Below are positions 1 through 8,446 of a stretch of 16,007 nucleotides of DNA, piece after piece. The stretch is taken from the NCBI GenBank assembly GCA_964567845.1, contig CAZMOG010000044.1, positions 1 to 16,007 on the forward strand, given 5' to 3'. The notes under the pieces are model-generated. The model had not been told where the DNA came from. It saw only the letters and a list, made by a program, of their open reading frames with translations, and did not search any database. The translations under genes and the position numbers were made by a program. Positions within the stretch are counted from its first letter, which is position 1, and each line of letters opens with the position of its first letter. Origin of the DNA: RGIG9079 sp964567845 (GTDB taxonomy: Bacteria > Bacteroidota > Bacteroidia > Bacteroidales > Marinifilaceae).

Positions 1-63
1 TTTGTATCAACGGTTTGGATTTTATCTATTTTTTTGATTGCGGAATTAAGGGTTAACGAGGGG

Positions 64-94
64 TTTTTATATTTGAGAAACTTTATTATCTTTG
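64..94 (+). promoter_or_regulatory. Putative Bacteroidetes-type promoter of pckA
   Basis: A -7 box TATCTTTG at 87-94 matches the Bacteroidetes consensus TAnnTTTG. With the usual 19-base spacer the -33 position falls on TTTT at 64-67, a partial match to TTTG. Transcription would start near 100, giving a leader of about 45 bases before the ATG at 147. The same arrangement (TTTT, 19 bases, TAACTTTG) precedes the lipoprotein gene at 15195, which supports the call. No operator is recognised. Confidence 0.6.
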
Positions 95-146
95 TACTCG
101 GAAAAATTTGAATTTTTTAAAATAACTTAAATAAAAACAGAAAACT

Positions 147-1748
147 ATGGCAAATTTAGATTTGAGCAAGTACGGAATTACCGGTGCTACTGAAATTCTT
201 CACAATCCTTCTTACGAGGTTTTGTTCCAGGAGGAGACTAAGGCTGGCCTTGAGGGATACGAGAAGGGACAGGAGACAGAGTTGGGTGCTGTTAACGTAA
301 TGACAGGTATCTACACAGGTCGTTCTCCTAAGGATAAATTCTTTGTAATGGACGAGGTTAGCAAGGACACTGTATGGTGGACTTCTGACGAGTATAAGAA
401 TGATAACAAGCCTGTAACAGAGCAGACTTGGGCTGTTTTGAAGGACTTGGCAGTTAAGGAACTTTCTAACAAGAAGTTGTTCGTTGTAGATACTTTCTGC
501 GGTGCTAACGCTAACAGCCGTTTGAAAGTTCGTTTCATTGTTGAGGTAGCTTGGCAAGCTCACTTCGTAACAAATATGTTCATCCGTCCTACAGCTGAGG
601 AGTTGGAGAGCTATGGAGAGCCTGATTTCGTTGTTTACAACGCATCTAAGGCAAAGGTTGAGAACTACAAGGAGCTTGGTTTGAACTCTGAGACTGCGGT
701 AGTATTCAACTTGACAAGCAAGGAGCAGGTTATCATCAATACATGGTATGGTGGTGAGATGAAGAAGGGTATGTTCTCAATCATGAACTACTTGTTGCCA
801 TTGAAGGGTATGGCTTCTATGCACTGTTCTGCTAATACAAACGAGAAGGGCGAGACCGCTATCTTCTTCGGATTGTCAGGAACAGGTAAGACAACTTTGT
901 CAACCGATCCAAAGCGTCAGTTGATTGGTGATGACGAGCACGGTTGGGATGACGAGGGCGTATTCAACTTCGAGGGTGGATGTTACGCTAAGGTTATCAA
1001 CTTGGATAAGGAGAGTGAGCCGGACATTTATAACGCAATTAAGCGTAATGCATTGTTGGAGAACGTAACAGTTGCTGAGGATGGTAAGATTGATTTTGCT
1101 GATAAGAGCGTTACCGAGAATACCCGTGTATCTTATCCAATTGATCACATCAACAATATTCAGCCGGGTTCTAAGGCTCCTGCAGCTAAGAAGGTTATCT
1201 TCTTGTCAGCTGATGCATTCGGAGTTCTTCCTCCGGTATCTATCTTGACTCCTGAGCAGACTCAGTACTACTTCTTGAGCGGATTTACAGCTAAGTTGGC
1301 TGGAACAGAGCGTGGTATTACCGAGCCTACACCTACATTCTCTGCTTGTTTCGGTGCAGCATTCTTGTCATTGCACCCAACAAAGTATGGAGAGGAGTTG
1401 GTTAAGAAGATGAACGCTAACGGTGCCACTGCATACTTGGTGAACACAGGATGGAATGGAACAGGTAAGCGTATCTCTATTAAGGATACTCGTGGTATCA
1501 TCGATGCTATCCTTGATGGTTCAATCGATACTGCTCCAACCAAGCAGATTCCAATGTTCGACTTCAAGGTTCCAACAGCATTGCCAGGTGTTGATCCAAA
1601 TATCCTTGATCCTCGTGATACATACGCTGATGCTGCTGAGTGGGAGACAAAGGCTAAGGATTTGGCTGAGCGTTTCATTAAGAACTTCAACAAGTTTACA
1701 GGAAACGAGACAGGTAAGGCATTGGTTGCTGCAGGTCCAAAGTTGTAA
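147..1748 (+). CDS. pckA: Phosphoenolpyruvate carboxykinase (ATP)
   Basis: The protein interconverts oxaloacetate plus ATP with phosphoenolpyruvate, CO2 and ADP in the cytoplasm. This is the entry step of gluconeogenesis; in many Bacteroidetes it also runs in the CO2-fixing direction toward succinate (family knowledge). At 533 residues it has normal length for the ATP-dependent family. Visible motifs are TGRSPKDK (about 57-64, substrate-binding arginine), YGGEMKKG (201-208), the P-loop GLSGTGKT (242-249) and the kinase-2/metal loop GDDEHGWDDEG (261-271). The ATG at 147 follows an A-rich leader and gives the expected N-terminus. Codon use is strongly biased (TTG, GAG, AAG, GGT), suggesting high expression. 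The gene stands alone, with a promoter before it and a terminator 29 bases after its stop. Confidence 0.98.
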   Translation: MANLDLSKYGITGATEILHNPSYEVLFQEETKAGLEGYEKGQETELGAVNVMTGIYTGRSPKDKFFVMDEVSKDTVWWTSDEYKNDNKPVTEQTWAVLKDLAVKELSNKKLFVVDTFCGANANSRLKVRFIVEVAWQAHFVTNMFIRPTAEELESYGEPDFVVYNASKAKVENYKELGLNSETAVVFNLTSKEQVIINTWYGGEMKKGMFSIMNYLLPLKGMASMHCSANTNEKGETAIFFGLSGTGKTTLSTDPKRQLIGDDEHGWDDEGVFNFEGGCYAKVINLDKESEPDIYNAIKRNALLENVTVAEDGKIDFADKSVTENTRVSYPIDHINNIQPGSKAPAAKKVIFLSADAFGVLPPVSILTPEQTQYYFLSGFTAKLAGTERGITEPTPTFSACFGAAFLSLHPTKYGEELVKKMNANGATAYLVNTGWNGTGKRISIKDTRGIIDAILDGSIDTAPTKQIPMFDFKVPTALPGVDPNILDPRDTYADAAEWETKAKDLAERFIKNFNKFTGNETGKALVAAGPKL

Positions 1749-1776
1749 TATATTATTTTGTATTAGTAATAAACCT

Positions 1777-1807
1777 GAGGGTACAGCCCAGCGCTGTACC
1801 CTCTTTT
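1777..1807 (+). terminator. Rho-independent terminator of pckA
   Basis: An 11-bp perfect stem, GAGGGTACAGC (1777-1787) with GCTGTACCCTC (1793-1803), closes a 5-base loop and is followed by TTTT (1804-1807). It lies 29 bases after the pckA stop and separates pckA from the AT-rich segment downstream. Confidence 0.93.
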
Positions 1808-1824
1808 ACTTAAACGTTCATAAT

Positions 1825-2158
1825 ATGAAAAAATATTCAATATGATATTATTCGTGCCGATGGTTAAATCGGATTGCAATATGCGTGTTCATCAGATATT
1901 CTTGAACCATTTGATAATAATATAGAATTAGATGCAAATGATCCTCGTATATCAATGTTGATGCTAATGGATAGTATTAAAACAAAAGGTTCGTCAGTCG
2001 AAACGTTAGCAATAGGAGAATCAACGGAGCATTATCAACAATATACCAGAGTAGAGGTAAGAGGAGTTTTTAACGATTTTGATGGTTATTTTACTAAGGA
2101 TAAGCCTGAGGTTGTAAATATTGATATTTCAAAAACCGTAGGTGTTGTGCCTATGTAA
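1825..2158 (+). pseudogene. Short unrecognised ORF with damaged 5' end
   Basis: An open frame runs from a TTG at 1874 to the TAA at 2156-2158 (94 codons). It probably began further upstream. The ATG at 1825, after a spaced A-rich leader, is followed by six A's and opens a frame that stops after six codons (MKKYSI). With five A's the frame would read MKNIQYDIIRADG, then a TAA at 1865-1867, then IGLQYACSSDILEPF and on into the long frame. The gene therefore seems to carry two lesions: a homopolymer indel and a nonsense codon. The remaining protein is acidic, has no transmembrane segment and resembles nothing I recognise. Its stop lies 10 bases before the ATG of the MG2-type gene, so the two may once have been cotranscribed. 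Alternatively it is an intact small gene using TTG, which I think less likely. Confidence 0.45.
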
Positions 2159-2168
2159 ATGTTTGATT

Positions 2169-2438
2169 ATGAAAAATAAATTTATGATATGTGTGATATT
2201 AATACAATTTTTATTGTCAAATTGTAATCTTTTGTTATCTCAAAATCACAATTCCCTTTATCGAGAAGATGCAGTTCAAGCATTGTGGGACTATGTGAAT
2301 GTAAAAAGAGATGAGAAATTATATGTTCACACTGATAAAGAAATTTATTCTTCTAAAGATACTGTATGGTTACGTGGATATTTATTAAATGCAGTGACCA
2401 ATAATATTGTCGATTATAGTATATATATATATATGTAG
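2169..2438 (+). CDS. MG2-type exported protein, N-terminal fragment (frameshifted)
   Basis: This 89-codon frame starts with ATG at 2169 and a probable signal peptide: KNK, then a hydrophobic stretch to about residue 24, with likely cleavage near LLLSQ. It continues into KLYVHTDKEIYSSKDTVWL, the characteristic opening of the macroglobulin MG2-like domain in large Bacteroidetes envelope proteins. It stops at TAG (2436-2438) straight after a TA dinucleotide tract. Removing one TA unit makes it read DYSIYIYVELVDRLNVV and join the 819-residue frame starting at 2444. The intended product would then be about 910 residues (2169-4903). An upstream GTG at 2142 is in frame, but the ATG places the signal peptide properly. 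As written, only a short exported stub would be made. Confidence 0.75.
   Translation: MKNKFMICVILIQFLLSNCNLLLSQNHNSLYREDAVQALWDYVNVKRDEKLYVHTDKEIYSSKDTVWLRGYLLNAVTNNIVDYSIYIYM
2420..2434 (+). repeat. TA dinucleotide microsatellite, (TA)7T
   Basis: Fifteen bases of pure alternating TA lie inside the coding region of the MG2-type gene, exactly where the frame breaks. Losing one TA unit, or gaining two, would join the upstream and downstream frames. Short tandem repeats like this slip during replication, so the tract is either the source of a recent mutation or a potential phase-variation switch. Confidence 0.9.
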
Positions 2439-2443
2439 AGTTA

Positions 2444-4903
2444 GTGGATCGCTTAAATGTAGTGCATTGGCGAGAGAAGATACAAAGAGTAACTAATGAT
2501 TCTATTTTTGTTGGATATTTTCCTATCCCTGAAGTTCCTCAAGGAGAGTATTTTTTGCGATGCTATACCTATTACATGCAAAATTTAGATGAAGAGTATA
2601 TATTTCGCAAAAGAATACGTATAGTCAACCCATATGATCATAGAGTAGTTTGTAAAACGTCACTTAGAGATTTGGGTGAAGAGCGTGGTAAATTATTGAT
2701 ATTACGTTTTGAAAATCAGCAAGGTGAGTTATATACCAATGTTGAATTTAATTATAGATTATCCGGCATTACACCACAAGATACCTTTATGACAGCAAAT
2801 AGTGGCTATAATGGAATTTTCAGATTACGTATCAGTAAGGATGTTGATTATATATGGCTTAGGGCTACCCAAAATAGTAAATTGAATTTTGAGAAGTATA
2901 TACAATTGAATGATTTTCCCATAAATTATCATGTACAATTTTTTCCGGAGGGAGGAGTATTCTTAAATAATATAAAACAGAAAATTGCATATAAGGCAAT
3001 AGGTATGGATGGGTTGGGAGTTCCTATTTCAGGAGTTATATATGATATGTACGGAGATTCCATATGTTCGTTTTCAAGTGATAAATTGGGGATGGGTAAT
3101 TTTGTGATCGAGTCTAAATACGAGGATATTTTATATGCAGAATGTAAATCAGAATACGGCATTATACAACGCTTTAGGCTTCCTGCTGCAGAACAATCAG
3201 GTATGGGATTGTCTTTGGAATTTGTAAATGATGAAGTTACCTGTAATATAAATAAAACTTCTGATATGACAAGCCAATATAATAGCTCAAAGTTGTTAAT
3301 ACATTCACGTGGAATGCCTTTGGCATTATTTGATGTGCCAGATGTTGACGGGAATGCATTGAATTTGGCCGATGCTCCGGAGGGGATTATACATTTTGCA
3401 GTTATAGATACATTAAATAGAATTATAAGTGAACGTTTATGGTTTCATAGAAAATTACGAAGGGAAGATATTGATGTTAAAGTCCTTAATGTCCCCTTAG
3501 CAAGAGGTAAGGCTTATTGTTCAATTTTAATGAAGAGTGCTCAAGATACAGGAATAGTAAAAGGTACTTTCTCTATTAGTGTTGTTAATGATAAATATTC
3601 ATCAACTGATATTAATTCTTATGGAATAGAGTCTTATTTGTTGCTTGATAGTGATTTGAAGGGATATATTGAAGCGCCTGCATATTATTTTGAAAATATG
3701 TCATTAGAACGCCAAAATGCTTTGGATAATTTAATGTTGTCTCAAGGTTGGCGTAGATTTGTTCTAGATAGTATAATTTCGGGGGTAGTGAATTTGCATG
3801 GTTCTTATTATATGGAACGAGGCCAGCATTTGAGTGGGTACGTTAAAAATTTTTGGGGAAGAGATAGTAAAAATGCTCTGATTACATTGATTGGTAGTAA
3901 TGGAGTTGCATGTGAAGTTAGAACAGATAGTGTTGGTAGATTTATTGTAAATGATATTAGATTTGAACGTGGAACTACATTTGTTGCACAGGCAGTAAGT
4001 AATTTTGGAAGAAAAAGTTTAGAACTTTTAGTAGATGTTCCTGATTTTTCTCGTGTGGTGGGGATAGAGCCTGATGGAACTATGAAGGATTATGATGATT
4101 TCATACAAATGTATGGAAAAGATTATATATTTGCTGATAATGGAGAGCGTTTAAAAACATTAGGTCTTGTAACTGTAACACATGAATCTGATTATGCTGA
4201 TTTGAGTTATTTTAAGAAATTAGCAGATGAGATGGAGTATGAATATTATTGGCGCAGTAAGGAGGACCCTCAAAACTATGGATCTCATGTTTACACAGGA
4301 CGCAATAGGTATGAATATGATTCAACATTTTATATGCATGGAGCGGATCCTGCTAAAAATAGGGAAGTTATGTTTGATGCAGTGTTGCCAAAACATTTGA
4401 TTCAAGAACAGCAGATGGGGCGTCCAAGAATTTTAGGCTTTATGCACGTATCCCCTTTAAATTCAGTTGATGGAGGACATGGAGGATATGCTAGGCCTTC
4501 TGATGTTTCAGGGATCTATTTGTATGGAGGGGATATTAATACTGCAGGTTCAATAGTTCCGGTCTATGACAAAACATTGGCTCCTAAAAGAGAAATTATA
4601 TTTAATATGCAAACTTTTGTTCCATCGGCTCCTCAACCATATAATGTTGAATTTTACGTTCCTAAGTATGATGTAGTGCCAGAGACTCTAAGAGAAATTA
4701 TTGATGAGAAAGCTACAAGATTGTGGCTACCAAATGTTGAATTAAGTACAAATGAACCATATTTGATTTCTTTTCCCGTGTCTGGAGGTGAGGAATATTC
4801 TTCATATTCAATTGTTGTGGAGGGAATTACTGATACAGGAACTCCCATCCACAAATATTTTCAGTTTAAGAATGATTTTATAAACTTGCAAGTTGAGCCT
4901 TGA
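2444..4903 (+). CDS. MG2/carboxypeptidase-regulatory-like surface protein, main fragment
   Basis: The rest of the frameshifted gene is 819 residues with no further stop. Its first residues complete the MG2-like domain (to about PEVPQGEYFLRCYTYYMQN). A long beta-rich region follows. At roughly nucleotides 3810-4050 lies a carboxypeptidase-regulatory-like fold (HLSGYVKNFWGRDSKNALIT, then a short TDSVGRF signature). The C-terminal part ends in the family's usual TRLWLPNVEL and YSIVVEGITDTG motifs. Homologues are outer-membrane or periplasmic proteins of unknown exact role, often annotated MG2 or TonB-plug-like. The GTG at 2444 is only the first start codon of the frame and is unlikely to be used; the true start is 2169. 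Codon use is much AT-richer than in the flanking genes. The last 26 bases overlap the 3' end of valS on the other strand, and I see no terminator. Confidence 0.75.
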   Translation: MDRLNVVHWREKIQRVTNDSIFVGYFPIPEVPQGEYFLRCYTYYMQNLDEEYIFRKRIRIVNPYDHRVVCKTSLRDLGEERGKLLILRFENQQGELYTNVEFNYRLSGITPQDTFMTANSGYNGIFRLRISKDVDYIWLRATQNSKLNFEKYIQLNDFPINYHVQFFPEGGVFLNNIKQKIAYKAIGMDGLGVPISGVIYDMYGDSICSFSSDKLGMGNFVIESKYEDILYAECKSEYGIIQRFRLPAAEQSGMGLSLEFVNDEVTCNINKTSDMTSQYNSSKLLIHSRGMPLALFDVPDVDGNALNLADAPEGIIHFAVIDTLNRIISERLWFHRKLRREDIDVKVLNVPLARGKAYCSILMKSAQDTGIVKGTFSISVVNDKYSSTDINSYGIESYLLLDSDLKGYIEAPAYYFENMSLERQNALDNLMLSQGWRRFVLDSIISGVVNLHGSYYMERGQHLSGYVKNFWGRDSKNALITLIGSNGVACEVRTDSVGRFIVNDIRFERGTTFVAQAVSNFGRKSLELLVDVPDFSRVVGIEPDGTMKDYDDFIQMYGKDYIFADNGERLKTLGLVTVTHESDYADLSYFKKLADEMEYEYYWRSKEDPQNYGSHVYTGRNRYEYDSTFYMHGADPAKNREVMFDAVLPKHLIQEQQMGRPRILGFMHVSPLNSVDGGHGGYARPSDVSGIYLYGGDINTAGSIVPVYDKTLAPKREIIFNMQTFVPSAPQPYNVEFYVPKYDVVPETLREIIDEKATRLWLPNVELSTNEPYLISFPVSGGEEYSSYSIVVEGITDTGTPIHKYFQFKNDFINLQVEP

Positions 4904-7571
4904 TAGCGGCAATCTTTGCCTCGGCATCGGCCTGTTTCTTGCGCTCGTTCTCGACAACCTGTGCAGGTGCACTGTTTACAAAACGCTCGTTGCTGAGTTT
5001 CTTCATAACCGAGTTTAAGAATCCCTCGGCATATTTCAAATCCTCCTCAAGTTTGGCTTTTACGGCCTCGGTGTCAATGTTGCCAACCGATGGGATAAAG
5101 TACTCAACGGTGTCGGCAATGAAACTCCAAGAGCCCTTTGAGCCCTCGTCCACAATCTCAATGCTCTCCATGTTACCCATCTTGGCAATTACAGAGGCGA
5201 ATTGTGCGGGGTAGCGCTCATTCTTTTTAACTTGAAGTGCAAGTGAGTCTTTGAACGCAACGCTGTTGGCCTTTCTGATGTTTCTGATGCCTACAATTAC
5301 ATTCTTTGCGCACTCAAACTCGGCAAGGTACTGCTCGTTGTATGGTTGAGCAGCAGGGAATGTCGATACCATTACACTTTGGCCGGCCTCTCTTTCGCGA
5401 AGCTGCTGCCATACCTCCTCGGTAATGAATGGCATGAATGGGTGCAACTGTTGCATAAGGATTTCGAATAGCTCAATTACACCATCGTATGTTTTGCTAT
5501 CCATTGGTGAACCGTATGCAGGTTTAACAATCTCTAATAGCCATGACGAGAACTCGTCGCGGAACAGAGTGTAAACGGTCATAAGGGCATCGGAAATTCT
5601 GTACTGCTCGAACAAGGTGTTCAATGTATCTGCGCTCTTTGCCAAATATTGCTTGAACCACTCAATTGCAATTGCAGAGTGTTTGGGCTGCTCAATGTCG
5701 GCAACATTCCATGATTTAACCAACTTGAATGCGTTCCATATCTTGGTGCTGAAGTTACGTCCTTGTTCTGGAAGGCTCTCGTCAAATAGCAAATCGCCTC
5801 CTGCAGGTGAACATAGCAACATTCCAACTCGAACTCCGTCGGCACCGAATTTCTCGATCAAGTCAAGTGGGTCAGGCGAGTTTCCAAGTGATTTAGACAT
5901 CTTTCTACCCAACTTGTCACGAACGATACCTGTGAAATATACATTTTTGAATGGCATATCACCCTGGTACTCGTAGCCTGCCATAATCATTCTTGCTACC
6001 CAGAAGAAGATAATATCCGGACCTGTCACCAAGTCATTGGTTGGGTAGTAGTATGAAATCTCTTTGTTGCCGGGGTTGTTGATTCCGTCGAACAATGAGA
6101 TTGGCCACAACCATGATGAGAACCATGTGTCAAGAGCGTCTTCGTCCTGGCGCAACTGCTCTATGGTTATATTTTCGTATCCCTCAATCTGCTTTGCAAG
6201 CTCAAGAGCCTTCTCGGCAGTTTCGGCTACAACAAATTTCTCTTCACCCTCGGTTGTTGGCAAGAAGTAAGCAGGAATTCTGTGTCCCCACCATAACTGG
6301 CGGCTGATACACCAATCCTGAATATTCTCAAGCCAGTTTTTGTATGTGGTTTTGTACTTTGCAGGATAGAATTTCAACTCATCGTTCATTACAGGTGGCA
6401 ATGCAATGTCGGCAAAGTGTTGCATCTTTAAGAACCATTGCATACATAATCGTGGCTCTACCGCTGTATCTGAGTTACGCTCAGAATATCCAACCTTGTT
6501 CTCGTAATCCTCAATCTTCTCGATGAGGGTGGCAGTCTGCAAATCAACAACAATCTGTTTGCGGACATCCATTCTGTCCATTCCTACATACATAGGCGAG
6601 GCCTCGCTTATTGTTCCATCGGCATTGAAAATGTCGATAGTCTCTAAGTTGTGCTTCTTTCCAAGCATATAGTCGTTGGTGTCGTGGGCAGGTGTAACCT
6701 TCAAACATCCTGTTCCGAACTCAATGTCAACATAGCGATCCTCGATAACGGGAATTACTCTGTTTACAAGTGGAACAATTACCTTTTTACCCTTCAACCA
6801 TGTGTTTTTAGGGTCTTTAGGGTTGATACACATAGCGGTATCGCCCATAATTGTCTCAGGACGGGTGGTTGCTACGACTGCGTATCTGCGTCCCTCGGCA
6901 TCGCGGTGAATTACATTTCCCTCCTCTTCGTTGTCGGTGCAGCCTGCAGACTCGTCAACGTAATATTTAAGGTGGTACAGTTTGCTGTGCTCCTCTCTGT
7001 ATATAACCTCTTCGTTACTAAGTGCGGTTTGAGCCTTTGGATCCCAGTTTACCATGCGCAATCCGCGGTAAATAAGTCCCTTATTATAAAGGTCAACAAA
7101 TACCTTGATTACGCTTTCACTGCGCAACTCATCCATGGTGAATGCTGTGCGCTCCCAGTCACAACTTGCTCCAAGTTTGCGCAATTGCTTCAAAATAATT
7201 CCACCATGCTCGTTTGTCCACTCCCATGCGTGTTTCAAGAATTCGTCGCGAGTCAAGTCGCTCTTCTTGATTCCCTGAGCAGATAGTTTCTTCACAACTT
7301 TAGCCTCGGTAGCAATTGAAGCGTGGTCGGTTCCGGGAACCCAACATGCGTTTTTGCCGTTAAGTCTTGCACGGCGAATCAATACATCTTGAATTGTATT
7401 ATTCAACATGTGTCCCATGTGTAACACTCCGGTTACGTTTGGTGGTGGGATAACAATACAATACGGTTCCTTTGTACTATCTGGCTCTGAATGGAAAAAG
7501 CGGTGCTCCATCCAATAGGAGTACCACTTTTCCTCTGCCTCTTTCGGATTGTAATTAGCAGAAATATCCAT
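4878..7571 (-). CDS. valS: Valyl-tRNA synthetase
   Basis: The enzyme attaches valine to tRNA-Val and hydrolyses mischarged threonine. At 897 residues it has usual length for this class I synthetase. Visible in order are the HIGH motif as HMGH (51-54, in PPPNVTGVLHMGH), the CP1 editing domain with TTRPET (235-240) and GTGCLKVTPAHDTND (286-300), the KMSKS loop (557-561, GRKMSKSLGNSPDP), a helical anticodon-binding domain, and a C-terminal coiled coil (about 830-897) typical of ValRS. The ATG gives the expected MDISANYNPKEAEEKWYSYW start. It follows the zinc-ribbon gene by 6 bases and is probably the last gene of its operon. Its stop lies inside the 3' end of the MG2-type gene, and no terminator is visible after it on this strand. 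Confidence 0.98.
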   Translation of the reverse strand: MDISANYNPKEAEEKWYSYWMEHRFFHSEPDSTKEPYCIVIPPPNVTGVLHMGHMLNNTIQDVLIRRARLNGKNACWVPGTDHASIATEAKVVKKLSAQGIKKSDLTRDEFLKHAWEWTNEHGGIILKQLRKLGASCDWERTAFTMDELRSESVIKVFVDLYNKGLIYRGLRMVNWDPKAQTALSNEEVIYREEHSKLYHLKYYVDESAGCTDNEEEGNVIHRDAEGRRYAVVATTRPETIMGDTAMCINPKDPKNTWLKGKKVIVPLVNRVIPVIEDRYVDIEFGTGCLKVTPAHDTNDYMLGKKHNLETIDIFNADGTISEASPMYVGMDRMDVRKQIVVDLQTATLIEKIEDYENKVGYSERNSDTAVEPRLCMQWFLKMQHFADIALPPVMNDELKFYPAKYKTTYKNWLENIQDWCISRQLWWGHRIPAYFLPTTEGEEKFVVAETAEKALELAKQIEGYENITIEQLRQDEDALDTWFSSWLWPISLFDGINNPGNKEISYYYPTNDLVTGPDIIFFWVARMIMAGYEYQGDMPFKNVYFTGIVRDKLGRKMSKSLGNSPDPLDLIEKFGADGVRVGMLLCSPAGGDLLFDESLPEQGRNFSTKIWNAFKLVKSWNVADIEQPKHSAIAIEWFKQYLAKSADTLNTLFEQYRISDALMTVYTLFRDEFSSWLLEIVKPAYGSPMDSKTYDGVIELFEILMQQLHPFMPFITEEVWQQLREREAGQSVMVSTFPAAQPYNEQYLAEFECAKNVIVGIRNIRKANSVAFKDSLALQVKKNERYPAQFASVIAKMGNMESIEIVDEGSKGSWSFIADTVEYFIPSVGNIDTEAVKAKLEEDLKYAEGFLNSVMKKLSNERFVNSAPAQVVENERKKQADAEAKIAAIKAQLASL

Positions 7572-7577
7572 ATATTC

Positions 7578-8417
7578 TTATTCCTCTGTTTTTTTAGTTC
7601 TACGGCTTTTACGTTTGTTACTCTCCATTGCCTCCATGTCTGCTTTTCTTAAGCTGCCATCGTAATCGCAAATGTATTTGTCAACCAAGATACGTCCGCA
7701 ATACTCACAAACAATAACTTTCTTATGTGAGCAGATATCCAACTGTCTTTGAGGTGGGATGTTGTTGAAACATCCTCCACAAGCGTTACGGTCAACGGTA
7801 ACAACTGCCAATCCGTTACGTGCTCCGTGACGAATCTTCTTATAAGCGGTAAGCAGACGCTCCTCAATTTTTCCTGCAAGCTGAGTTGACTTTACACTTA
7901 ACTCCTCTTCGCGCTGGTGGTACTCTGTCACAATGCCGTCAAGCTCGTTCTTCTTTGCCTCCAATTCAACTTGGCGCTCGCTCTTTGTCTGCTCGGCAGT
8001 TGCCAAAGCAATCTCTTTGTCTGCCAATACTCTTTGAGCATCGCGAATCTTCTTTTGGTGCAACTCAATCTCCAAGCCCTGATAATCAATCTCCTTGTTT
8101 AGTGAGTCGAACTCGCGGCTATTTGATACATTATTAATCTTCTCCTCTGACTGTTGCTTCTTTGCTGTAGCCTCCTCAATGCCTCTTTTTCTTTTTGAGA
8201 TCTCCTCTTTTGCTACAGCAATCTCCTTCTTTAGGTTCTCGACACGGGTTCCCAATCCAATCAATTCATCCTCCAAATCCTGAACCTCAAGCGGTAACTC
8301 TCCGCGAATAGTTCTGATTTTGTCAATCTCTGAGTCGATTTTCTGTAACTCGTACAAATTCTGCAACTTCTCCTCTACGGTTAGTGATTGCAGTTTCTCA
8401 TTGTTTTCAGTTGCCAT
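7578..8417 (-). CDS. C4-type zinc-ribbon coiled-coil protein (DUF164/zf-RING_7 family)
   Basis: This 279-residue cytoplasmic protein has an N-terminal antiparallel coiled coil (about 15-190, rich in E/K/Q heptads) and a C-terminal zinc ribbon. The four predicted zinc ligands are C213 and C216 (ACGGC) and C237 and C240 (CEYCG). The tail is highly basic (KRKSRRTKK, near 268-276). This layout matches the widespread DUF164 family (PF02591), whose precise role is not established; binding to nucleic acid or ribosomes has been suggested. It lies between the Nif3-like gene (29-base gap) and valS (6-base gap). Pairing with a Nif3-like gene is common in Bacteroidetes (recalled). Confidence 0.9.
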   Translation of the reverse strand: MATENNEKLQSLTVEEKLQNLYELQKIDSEIDKIRTIRGELPLEVQDLEDELIGLGTRVENLKKEIAVAKEEISKRKRGIEEATAKKQQSEEKINNVSNSREFDSLNKEIDYQGLEIELHQKKIRDAQRVLADKEIALATAEQTKSERQVELEAKKNELDGIVTEYHQREEELSVKSTQLAGKIEERLLTAYKKIRHGARNGLAVVTVDRNACGGCFNNIPPQRQLDICSHKKVIVCEYCGRILVDKYICDYDGSLRKADMEAMESNKRKSRRTKKTEE

Positions 8418-8446
8418 ATATGTCTGAATTATAATTATTTATCTTT

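Noticed and set aside
72..75. TTTG at 72-75 as the -33 element of pckA
   Set aside because: Only 11 bases separate it from the -7 box at 87-94, too close for this promoter class.
1..146. End of an upstream gene or a terminator at the window edge
   Set aside because: I see no supported reading frame and no hairpin. Only the pckA promoter and leader can be supported.
1268..1693. Minus-strand open frame inside pckA
   Set aside because: It is a shadow of the highly biased pckA coding sequence, with no family signature.
2444..2452. GTG at 2444 as a genuine independent start
   Set aside because: The encoded sequence begins mid-way through an MG2-like domain whose missing beginning and signal peptide are directly upstream in another frame.
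4908..4920. Small hairpin GGCAA-TCT-TTGCC just after the MG2 stop as a terminator
   Set aside because: It has a five-base-pair stem and no T-run, and lies in valS coding sequence.
6651..7286. Long + strand open frame (211 codons) opposite valS
   Set aside because: It lies entirely antisense to conserved ValRS catalytic and editing sequence, has an implausible Cys/Val/Leu-rich composition and no promoter. Codon bias of valS explains it.
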